From positions 7,022,826 to 7,086,825 of the forward strand of contig CM024187.1 in assembly GCA_013433145.1 (NCBI GenBank): a DNA stretch of 64,000 nucleotides, in the 5' to 3' direction. Each line of letters opens with the position of its first letter. Position 1 is the stretch's first letter. The notes below the pieces were generated by a model, which was given only the letters and a program-made list of their open reading frames with translations, was not told where the DNA came from and made no database searches. Below, piece after piece: positions 13,949-25,100 of this stretch. Made by a program: the position numbers and the translations under genes. The stretch comes from Ascaris suum (lineage: Eukaryota > Nematoda > Chromadorea > Rhabditida > Ascarididae).

Positions 13949-14759
13949 AGACTGGCTAGAACTCCCTGCCCTTGAGTGCGGAAGAAAAGAGGTGGTGAGG
14001 GGACGGCAGAAACCTATGAGCTGACCATCCTTTAAGGAGCAAATGAAATAAAAGCGGAACCTGGGATCCTTACATAATACCAAATCTTTTTCTTACTCAC
14101 TCTCTAGGACAGTGAATCTGTGGAGTGTCGGATGCGGCAGGACAGCCGGAGTATACGTATTACTTCGTACGTCTTAAGAATTTATTACAACTCGCGCTCT
14201 ATGTTCCACAGTCGAATGCACAACTTTAGGTCAGCTGTATTGCTGAATATTTGCTAAGCCACTTCGTTCTCAAAACGTAAGAATTGCTTTGAAAACTGCA
14301 GATCTGATCTGAATAACTGCTGCTAGATTATGGACGTACTGTACGGTAAAGGGCTTCCATGCTTCCTTACGATTGCCGTACCACGTCTCATTCTTAAGCA
14401 AAAATGTTTTACGGCAAAAGCAGTTCTAAAAATACGCTGCACAATATTTTCCACAAAAAGGGGATTTCTTTTCACTTAACTTTCAGCATTTCTAAAGCTG
14501 GTACCTATTTTACAGCATTTTCAGTACAGCTGACTCATCGCAAGTTAACGTATAGTGGAATCAGGGGAGCGGGAAGGAGGAGAGAAGGACAGTGTTCAAG
14601 CAAACATTCAATCAGACTTTTACAATATTGTTGGAAAATCTAGCAGCTTGATTTTCCGCCTCAGATAAATCTAGTTCGCCTGAACTTTCCTACAATACTT
14701 GCTGTGACATCCTGGTGATGAATATGCGCTGCTAAAAACATCTGCATTCATGCTGTGTA

Positions 14760-14930
14760 CACTGTTGCTGTGAGGCCCCGGAGGCCACGACGCCACGAGA
14801 ATTTTCGGGCGTCCCTGTAGTCCCCATTCCCTGAGGACCTGGCGGTCCACCTAACGTGAAAAATGCTCGGAGTCCAAATGCCGACCGTTAGCGAGGAAGT
14901 CCTTGTAGTCTCACGGCGTATGTGTTTTGA
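14760..14930 (-). pseudogene. Collagen-like relic, reading frame broken
   Basis: Read on the minus strand, this GC-rich patch has short Gly-X-Y-like runs. In one frame there is GLQGLP and, after a stop and divergent bases, GGPPGPQGMGTTGTP. The neighbouring frame gives GLQGRP and later WPPGP. Cuticle collagens are a very large nematode family with uninterrupted Gly-X-Y tracts. Here the periodicity slips and stops intervene, so if it is collagen-derived it is a decayed fragment. GC-rich Pro/Gly coding by chance is the alternative. Confidence 0.28.
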
Positions 14931-16080
14931 GCAGGCGTTGTCACTGTACTGCTAATTTAAGCTATCGCCTGCCAGGTGTTGCACGGAATCGGCACTGTTA
15001 CATCGCTCGCACCGATCAGTAGAATTGTTTTTCATGCGTACGATGCTGTGAGATCTCGCAGTTGACACAACGTAATTTATTGCTAATCTTTGTGCAGTAT
15101 CCTTTTGAAAACTTCAGTCGATCTCGCAGTAGTACTACATTTGATCATCGCTTGTTCATTTTTTGGATCGTCATGTTTCAATGTTGATGGGTGCGGAAAA
15201 TGTTGACGAGTCAATCATTCTCATCGCCTTTTCGCTGGTATTAGTCCCGTTAGGTTATCCTTTCGCAAAATTTGCGTTATTTCTCCTCATTTCCAAAATG
15301 TTCGCGGTATTTTTGATCAGCTTTGTGGCAGCGTTGCATGCCAACCCGTAATTTTTTTTGTCGAGGCACAATACCATTTAAATAATCTGTTCAAGTAACT
15401 GCTACAAATACACCAATTTGGCACAGTTAGAATAAAATGCTACCATCCCCCACATATTCTGTTCATTAAACTCATATTGCCTGCCAGCCGATGCGTTTAA
15501 AAATCAAAAAGTGATGCTATTAGGAGTAGGAACGGTATTTCTAAAATTTGTTCTGTTTTCTTCCTAAAGAAGAGCCATTCATTTGTGATTGTTACTTTTA
15601 ATGTCGATGTGTTAAAAGATATGTTCGGTTTAGCCAAATGGGTCACATATATTTTGGACACGCTGTCGTTGTTTTGTAGAACATTTTTATGCGTTACTCA
15701 CCCATAAGTGGTTGACGTCGCCATTGAGAAGGCTATCTAAGATGTACGAGCACCACTTCAGTAGTCCCTCCTCAACTACACCTTTTTAATGTAGTCGCAT
15801 CACTCGACTCACTTTCATCTTGCCTATTGTTACATTAAAATATCATTTATGTTTCCTTTTCACTTGAAAGTTTTGAACACTTTTTTAGATAAGTGTTAAA
15901 GAAGTTTTAATAGATTTACACCGTAGTCAGATATTTTATTTGAGGTTCGAAATTCATAGAAGAGACCTCTGTGAGTCACTAAAATTAAAAAATGAATTTG
16001 GGAAGTTCTAGGTCTTGCACTCCATGAGCTAAAACTCACTAAAACAGAGTCTGTCGGTCGGTAGAAAAGCATAATAATTT

Positions 16081-16093
16081 CTTCGCAGAAATG
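16081..16093 (+). promoter_or_regulatory. Probable spliced-leader acceptor and start codon of the PTR gene
   Basis: The sequence aatttcttcgcag ends at 16088 and the ATG is at 16091, leaving a two-base leader. In nematodes this spacing is typical of SL trans-splicing directly upstream of the start. An ordinary cis acceptor with a 5' non-coding exon further up cannot be excluded. Confidence 0.6.
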
Positions 16094-16197
16094 GCTTGTT
16101 GCTGTGGTTCATCGCGGAAGAATGGCGTGTGCAGGTGGGCACCACTGGAACAGCCATGGGCAAGTATGCTTGGGCGCTACTGCCGATTTGTTGCTAG
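16091..16197 (+). CDS. PTR exon 1: cytosolic N-terminus
   Basis: Starts MACCCGSSRKNG and ends LGRYCRFVA plus two bases of an Arg codon, before a gtttgt donor. The motif leading into TM1 (here GRYCRFVARHPWPFI across the junction) is typical of PTR proteins and fixes the frame. The N-terminal Cys cluster might be acylated, which is inference. An internal gtgggc at 16135 would skip this motif and is not preferred. Confidence 0.85.
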
Positions 16198-19100
16198 GTT
16201 TGTTGCTAAGTATTATAAAGCATCCTTCGGTATGTCGATGCTATAGTGAAATAATTATGCAGGAAAGTTTGCGCGTATACTCAGCTCAGATTGCCGTGGA
16301 CAAAAGTGGTTGTTTAGTGGTGTAGAGTTTCAGTGGCTACTGCTTACTACAGCCCATTCCAGACAGCACTGAGCACTTTTCTTGTCACATCATACCCGAA
16401 GATTAACGAAACCATACAAATATACACTGTCGTTGTAGATTCCAATTGAAAATTGCTTGCCGCATTAGCATATGCTGCCAAACTGGGTGCGATAAATTGA
16501 ATAGGATAAGTGCCTAGTGGCGGTCGCTAAAGAACGGAGACAGTCAAATCCGCCACTAACTCCATCGTTCAATCAACGCTTTGAAGTAACTTGAAAAAAA
16601 AAAGCACCTTTTCGTACGCCGGTAAAAATTTTCCTTCGCGTCTCGACCGCATCATCACATTCGAAATGGGTTTTGCCTCTGCCCCCGTTAAAAGCAACGG
16701 TCTAACGAGAATGTCGTAAAAGTTAAGCGCACAAATGTTACTGTTCAAATCTCAAGAGCATTGGAATGTTGCATATTTTAGCTGCAAAACCGAGTTCTTC
16801 TAAATGCAACTGCTGCTAATAGCTGCGATGAGTCCTGGAATTGAAACAGCTGGTTTCAGAGACATGCAGAATTGTTCATTCATAAAGTTAACGTTTCTGA
16901 TGCTCTAATTGCACAAGCCTATGCGCATTCCGAAAAGGGACATAGTGAATGACCTGTTGGAGTTATTCTTAATAGGCGCCATTCTTTTCTTTCAGGCATC
17001 CATGGCCCTTTATTGTTATTCCCACAGCGATGACATGTTTTCTATCGTCAGGAATTTTCTTCAATTTCAAAATAGTTCGGAGTGTGCATTACCTATACGC
17101 TCCGGTGAGTGCAAAATGGAAGTTCGAAGAGGAGGTATTCCATCAGAATTGGGCTGCAACAGACGAACAGTTCTATCCAGGTTCTCTGATAGGAAATTTT
17201 CATAATCTGCGTTTTGAAGTTCCAGTATGAAGGCCTGGTCACAAATGCCGAGTTGCCGGGAACGCTTCAATGCACCATTTCAGTCTTTTTTTTTTTTGTT
17301 ACGACGATGCCATATTTATTTCTTCCAGTCCTTTTTGTCCCTTCGTTGGATGCAGTGTCCAGGATGCATCTGAACTGAGCTGTGACGTTCGGTGAGTTAA
17401 TGATATTTTGGATTTATCCCCATATAGTTTAATGGTTAACTCAATTTCGCCCCGTTTCACCGTGTTTGCTATTAGTTATTGCCAGCGAAAGGTGGCACAA
17501 ATTTCCGTGTGCGAATTTCTGGTAGAGTTAGTCCGTTTTGAATTAAGAATGGATTTCATGACTCCAGGTTTCGAAATTGGGTAGGTGGAGCAGAAAACAA
17601 TACAGTAAGCCATCCTCTACTGTCTTCAGAATAATATTAGTGTAACCGGCTGTTTTAAGTACTCCGTTGAAAGAGGTGCACATCGTGGCGGCCTTCCTGG
17701 CATGCTTGCCTACAAGCTTAGAGAGTGAATCTTGCTTCATTCCCTCCAGTGACAAATGCATTGTGTTGTTTTCTTGATCGGCTTAATTTAGGCAAAGACA
17801 TTCTGCGACGCAAAGGTCTCTACCTAATCCTAGAGGCGAACGATTATGGCGATGTTCTGAGAAGGCCATATGCGAATGAATTTATTGACTTTTTGGATTG
17901 GCTTGAAACAGAAAAATTCAGCACCATCGATGGGCTCGAATATAGCTATAGAAATATTTGCCTCCGATTTCAAAACGATTGCTTCACAAACGCACATGCA
18001 CGATTTTTGGCTGATGTATACTCAAGAGGGGATCAGGTGAGTTTTCTTACACTGAGTCCAATCGCCAACATTACATGGTGAAAAGCTTCGTGCTGACTGA
18101 ATTTACTGACTTATGGTGAGTAAGGGGAAACTCATGCTGGTTTTTTTGCAGGCAGATTATTAGATGGCCGTTGCTGGCCGTTTCTATAATAGGGCTTGAT
18201 TTTGATAAGCAACGGCTATTTTTAGCCTGCCAAAAATTTATAGGGAAAATCGGCGAAACTTCGTTAAATCGATACTGATGAGCGCTCGTTGATTTTTTTT
18301 TAGTTCTTCGGCCGTCTCACTCGCCACACTTCCGCCTGCATGCAGTTGTTGATTTTTTCTTCCAATTGGAGTTAGTTGATTCGCTTTTTCTTTTTCAGAT
18401 GAAGCTCAATGTGACGTATCCGAAGTTTTATTCGCAGTATTCAACAGAACCAATCGACCTCTCGAAAACATTAGGGGGTGTCAAAGTGGATTCGCATCAG
18501 CGACTTCTCTCCGCAACGACGTGGATGATTCTTTATCAATTGAAACAGCACAGCGACCTTATGCTGAAACTGAGCTCGTTGGTTGCAGTTGCTTTTTCAT
18601 ACGGCATATATGCGAAAAGAACTGATAGCCCTTCAACGTCCTCAATGACTCAGTTTTATGCAGCTGTGGAGGACTTCTGAAAAGAGAAAAGGCTGCAATG
18701 ACTAATCGGAGTGCTTTATTTTATCGTACAACGCATCTTTCTGTTGCCTCAAATCGCATAACAGATCATTTCTGTCTCCATCTCCGATTGTCGTCGCAAG
18801 CGAGTCACCGCGAAAAGCCTCTGTTTCCGCTTTAAAACAAAAAATTTTGAGACTGAAAAAACTTCTGAGAATGGGGCATTGTTGCTTAGACGATAGAATT
18901 TTTGGCGCATTTCAATACCTACAATAGGCGTACTTGCTAATCGCTTTTTCGAAGTTTTGAAAAGCTTCAGTTAAAAACACCTTCGTCGCTTTTCTTGTCC
19001 TCATAGACGCATAAATATAGTTTGATATCTGCGACAGATTCGATAAGCAATTCAATACTGTTGTCAGCTGTATGAAAGGCTGTGGTGAGACCGGAAGTTA

Positions 19101-22100
19101 TAACTACTTTCTGCTAGCGGCTGCCTAGGATGGCTGCGTAATATAAAATATCGGAAGCTACTGCAGGAATTTTGAGACAGCGGTCAGCGAGAGAATCAAG
19201 TCAAAAAGGATTCCAAGCACGCTCTTCAATGTTTACTATTTCCACTCGGATACATTCGAACAAGAATTGGCAGAGAACAATCGCCGTGTCGCTCCAAGGT
19301 ACCATCTTTTCAGTGCTTGTTTACAAAGTGGCAAAAGTAAAAAATCAGGTTTGATCAGAAACTTTCGTTGCACTGAACGGGTATCTTTGGTGATCTTCGC
19401 TGTGACATGTGCACAGTTTGAAAGAGAAACTGTTGAATAAAGGCTGCAAAAGTTGGCATATTCTGGTATATTCTGCACTTGGATATTTGAAAGGTTTATC
19501 TGGAAAAACTATTCTGCACCTGCATACAATGGCGATTCGCTTATCATGTATAAGCGGCACACCGTATTACCCATTACTTGCTCCGTTGCGTTAATACCTC
19601 TTCTTGGCAATTTCCACATCCTCTCATTTAGCAGATTCCAAATCGAATGTGTTAACACAGTGACCGCGCTATCTTATCGGACTGATCATTATTAGAGGTT
19701 AGTGGAATCTCAGAAATCGCAGAAGAGTCGAACAAGCCACGTTATTTGAGGAGATATGCGAACCTCGTTATTATGTTATGAGACGGTGTTGCAAACTTCT
19801 TGCTATGAGATGTCAACTATATAGAAGGGGCCATGATGAAACAAGCACAGTTGTATGCTATGCATGATGGCAGTGACACGGAGCGAGTCAATCTCCGCTC
19901 ATTCAAAAATAACATCTTACGTACTTCCTTGGTAAGGTGGTGGCTTAAAAGATAATCACTGCGATGCACTTACATTTAGTCACCTGCACTTGAACATTTC
20001 CGAACAAGTGATTTGGACGTTCTTTGTTGTTGCATGAGTACCTTATTTAATAATTTTGTGAATGCTTTGCCGAAATTAAGATAGTGTTATTATGAACAAT
20101 ATTTCATTACTGTGGGTGGCTTGCTGCGCACTCACATTCAACAAATGACTTTCCGCAGGGGCGTTGGTCGATGTGAAAGGATCAGTCGCCTGCTGACCGT
20201 TACTTTATCCTCTATGACCATCTCGCTGAATTTATAGAGTCGAAACTGAGTGTTTCAAATCGCTGCATTGCAGAATAATTAAATTACAGTTTCGCATTAA
20301 CATTCGCTATACTATCTATTTTCTCCGTATTGTGCACCTTCAACTTCGAGTGGATCAGCACAGCAGACGGAATGACTCCAGTTGTAGACTGGGTCGTTTC
20401 GAAGCCGCTTATGGGTATCGTTGGTGTTGCAGCGACGGTGATGGCAATCGCTTCTGCAGCGGGTCTTCTTCTGCTCCTCGATGTCACATTCGTTGACATG
20501 GCCACTGTGATGCCGTTCCTTAGCCTAAGTGAGTTGGAATTTCGATCTTGCTAAAACGCCACTATGGCCGTTATTAATGCAACGGGTCGAGCGTGCGCAC
20601 AGACTTATTTACCTGTTATATGTCTGCATTTAGATGCTTTCTAGCTATGGATGTGTTGGCTTAGGTGACCGACCACTGCGGGGAAAAACTAAATAAACAT
20701 ATCACCACTAATTACCTGTTTGTAGCAGATGCGCAGTTTTCATATATCCTCCCCCCCCCCCCCAAGATAAGTGCAGCATCCTCCGCATACTTTGCCGAAC
20801 TGTATTTTTTAGTGCAATAAACTTCAGAGGGATCTTGCACCACTATAATGAAACTTAGTTCACTTTGCAGCTACTGACGTGCTGATGCCCACACATACGA
20901 ACCAAGCTGAACCTCTATCCTATAAGTAATATTAGTGGAGCAGAAATCAGTAGCTGTGCCGGATTCATTCACTGAAATGACACAAGACCAGTTGAAGTGC
21001 ATTGAACAGCATGAAAAATGTGAGGTGCTCGCGCTTGGGAACTTGCACTAAAACTTTATCGTATTGTTCAGCGGTGGGTATTGACGACACCTTTCTTATG
21101 CTGGCAGCTTGGCACGAGACGAGTCGTACGATGAGCGTTGAAGATCGAATTGAAATATCGATGCGCCGTGCAGCAGTCTCGATAAGCATTACCTCACTGA
21201 CTGATGCACTCGCCTTTCTCATTGGCGCAATCGCACCCCTACCTGCAGTAATGTTTCACCCTGATCATTAAAAAATTCAAAGTTCCTAATAGAGAATCAT
21301 GAAACTTTTCTCTGCCTTGAAGGTTCCAGATTTCAGTGGAATCTTTTACACATTTGAAGAATTTATGAGACTCAACAAAAGTCATGCTGATAAGATCGCA
21401 TTTGATGATGGCTTCTTAGCGGAGGCAGCGTAGGAAGCTGTTTTCTTTGCATTTGCAACTGATATTTTTGTTCTGAGATGAACTTGAGGATGTCTCACGT
21501 CTTACAATGAGTTTTTTCCAAAATCTAAAGGAAGCAGTCCTTACGACTTTCCACGCGTTTCCCATAAATCTAGTTGAAGGTAGCATGAGGCAATTAGGCT
21601 CTTCCAGACAAGAGTTTTCACTGATCAAGTGCGCGAGAATTCCGTTACGTATGCTTTCTGTTGCATATGAGTTGTGTAGCACACTTGCGTGCTAGAGCAC
21701 TGCAGGTGACTAGGCGCAGGCAATGACTAATCAGTTTTGCCATGCTGTTAAGTTGATCATGTCCACGAATTATTTGTTTGAGACATTCTAAAACGATGCT
21801 GATTTGTTTTATGACGTAGGTATTTTGAACGCGATTCTCATCAAGTTGGTTTCGAAATATTCTTGTGGCAGGAGCTTATGCCGATTCAGGATGGCACATG
21901 TTTGAAGAAACCTTGCAGTTATAGTGGTTTCAGTTTTGCTTTTCAGGTGATGTATTTCTGCTACTACTCATCAGCTGCAATTTGTTTCATATTTGCTTAT
22001 TCGCTTACAATCTTCGTCGCTTGTCTTTCTGTTCAAGGACGCTGGGAGGAGGCCAATAGGAACTGTATCGCTTACACTCCTACAATCCCGATTGAACAGA

Positions 22101-25100
22101 TAGGTGATCGCTTCCTTTAGGGACATCTCTATTTCAAGAATATATGTCATGTTTGTGAACAATTTTGGTCTTTTTTGACCTATTGGATTTCTTGATAGTT
22201 TAGTCGATGAAAAGGTGCTTCGTTGAGCTTTTCATTCGGAAACAACTATGATAAACTCAGATGATTTGCTGAACTCAGCTGTTTTGACGGTTGCTGAATT
22301 GTTCCACACGAAGTCCTTCGTTTTAAAATTTAAAGCAGTTACAGAGAACAGCACATTTATGCAGCGCTGCTTGAATATGGGAAGTCGCTCGGATTGTGGA
22401 CTACGAAAGAAGAAAGCACTGAGCTCTTCACCACCGGAAGTGAGTATCTATCTCTGTATTGCAAGGATTTCATTTGTTGTATTTTATTTGCCATCCACTC
22501 AAGATCCTTAATAGAAAACAAGAGTGCAGCGTTTTGCACGCCAAATATTTTCACAAGGTTGATTAAATTCTCATCACAAGTGTGCTGCTTGGCTCTGTGA
22601 GTAAGGAAGTATAAAAGTAAGAAAAAACTGTTTTGCACATATAACTATGCAGGACGTTTTATTTCCTTTATTCAGGAGAAAAGTTTGCGAAGGTTTTAAA
22701 GGAAATTTCCTAAAACACCTCGCTGCCGGGAGGTGTTTTGGGAAATTTTCTTTTATTTCGAAATGTGCTTTAAATGCTACGGTCAAGGCATTGTCTGAAG
22801 AAACCAAAGACGGTCTTCTTTATGGAGAGCTGCATATGGCAAATCAAAAAATTCGTCCATGGTGACCTTCTCAGTGGATAAGTGGATGATGTAACTATTA
22901 TGGTGTTCTCGCTGTTGATGGATCTTGATTCTGTCTTCCTCTTAATTTACAAAGTGTCACACTAATCGCTTAGGCATTTAGGAGTCTAACGCTTCCTAAA
23001 TGTGGGCTGAGCCAGGAAACAAACGAAATTTTTCGTGGTGGCGTTTGCGATCATCCTGTTTGCTGATTCCTTGTATGCTCACATCTTCATTTTCAGTTTA
23101 TCACAAGTTATCACTTTCATCCCCATTGTTTTATTATCATTCTTGGCCAATTGAGCAACTTTTCGGTTCTTTTGTTCTTTTGATTTGTTTTTGTTCCTAT
23201 AGCACATTTAGCAGCATTTTAGGGGATTGTTGCATTTTAGGAGATTACTTTCGACGATCGTTTATGGTACCAGCGTTTTTTCGAGGACTTATATGCTCCG
23301 TTTATTACGAGCCCTACCGTACAGATTGCCGCTCTGATCTCCTTCATCTGCTATGCTGCAATCGCTTATGCTGGGGCCTGTAACGTTAAAGTTGGATTTG
23401 AAGTGAGTGCCGTGTAGTTTTTTTTCTGCATTTAACGCTTACTGTGTGCACATATTAGCAGGTGAATACGGCGGCTAGCACCTGGTAGAATGTACGATAA
23501 TGTTCTCAACGTGAGCGCTTTCGTTATGGTTTGCTGTCTTGAATCTAACGACTGAGGGTGAACCAAAGGAATTCTGCATAAAGTTATTGAAATTTGGAGA
23601 AGACTTCGATAGATTATTTAAATTTCAGTGAACACTGACTGAGATTTTGCGGTAAGGATAATTTGGTTTCTTTGGCGGCAATCAAGTTCACTTTTGCAGT
23701 GTGCGGAAAATTTCAAGTATTGCAAATTGATTGCTAAAGTAAAAGCGACCCGCAAAAGTTGCAAGCTTTGTCTAAGCTTAACTTTGAGTGTGATGATGTC
23801 AGTCGATCCAAGAATCTGAGAGTCCGGCCGTAGTGGACGTCCAGCACGAAAGTTTCACCCTGTCGAAGTTGCAATAATATAGAAGCAATCATTCTCTTCA
23901 AATGATTCATACAGCGCAACATCGAGCCATAAATTATCGAAGCAGTAGGGTAATAAAGCCACTACGCTATAAACACTGAGAAATGAGCCTAATTGCATCG
24001 CCTATCACTTATGAAAGCCTTTCTTTGCAGCTCATCAATGTTATACAAAAAGATTCACCTTCGAGGCGTTTTCTTGAAATCAAAAACACTCGTTTTCCGA
24101 ACGACGTGTCGAAGCTTGACGTGGCTGTGATGCGCCCGCCGAATATGGGCAACTCTACGCAACGACGGCTGTTCTTGGAGGCCCTTAGCGACCTTGAGCG
24201 TACCTTGTGTAGTGTCGGACGCAACACCACTGACTTCTGGTATTTTGCTTATCAGCGTTTCGTTGATCGGCTCGGATTCGGAGATTCATGGGCAGCTCTC
24301 AACGAAGATGAAACAGTTGGTCTTACTAAAAGCTATCGAAATGAGGAGAAAGTTTTTCTGCTTTCCATGTTTCGTTCATGAAAAGTACTGCGGGAATGTA
24401 TAGTACCTCTCGGACGGCGAATACTGGTGAATTCATGGATAAAGATATTGGAACAAGAAGTATAATAAGAAAAATATCATAGGAATATGATGAGCAGGAA
24501 GGGGATAGAATGCAGTTGAAGGTCTTTCGTGGGAGGGCCTGGGATGGTACATCAGCAGAAAATTTGTTGAATTGAGATGCGTCATAAATCTTCTTGCTGT
24601 GTGGTTCAGTGTTCAACGTACCAGAGTTCAAGGAATTGGGACAGCCAGATGTGTTTTTGTTTAATAGAACAAAAAGGCGACTCTAGATATATTCGCTTGA
24701 TTGCGACATCCTGGGCAATTAGTCCCATAATACAAACAGCGCAGTTCAGACGCTGATAGACAAAAAGGAATGCACGCACAGGAAAGGAGTGGAGTGGAGA
24801 ATGTTTCCAAAAATGTCGATTTTCAAGGAAACACCTCACAAATTGTGGTATTCGATTTACGGCCCTTATGGTATTTTAGTTATCAACTCTATTGCTTGAG
24901 GAAAAATGTTTCATTCTCATGTTTTTCTTTCAGGTGTTCAACATGAACTTGAGGCCCTTTCTAATGGCAAACGAAAGGTACGATCACGACATTCTTTATT
25001 ACCCCAATAAATCTATGTCTGCTTTCCGGCTTACAATGCAACTGGTCAGCTGTCCATCCGACGAACGCATCATGCGGTGTGCAAATGCTGTGAGGCAAGT

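Larger units (their letters stand above)
13572..16088. other. Intergenic stretch upstream of the PTR gene
   Basis: Apart from the collagen-like patch there is no supported gene. The 700 bases before 16089 are AT-rich and would form the outron and promoter region of the PTR gene. I could not define a TATA or initiator element. Confidence 0.4.

Noticed and set aside
22675..22692. Possible tiny exon after tttattcag in PTR intron 9
   Set aside because: Exons 9 and 10 already join in phase with normal family spacing; adding it changes the phase and hits a stop.
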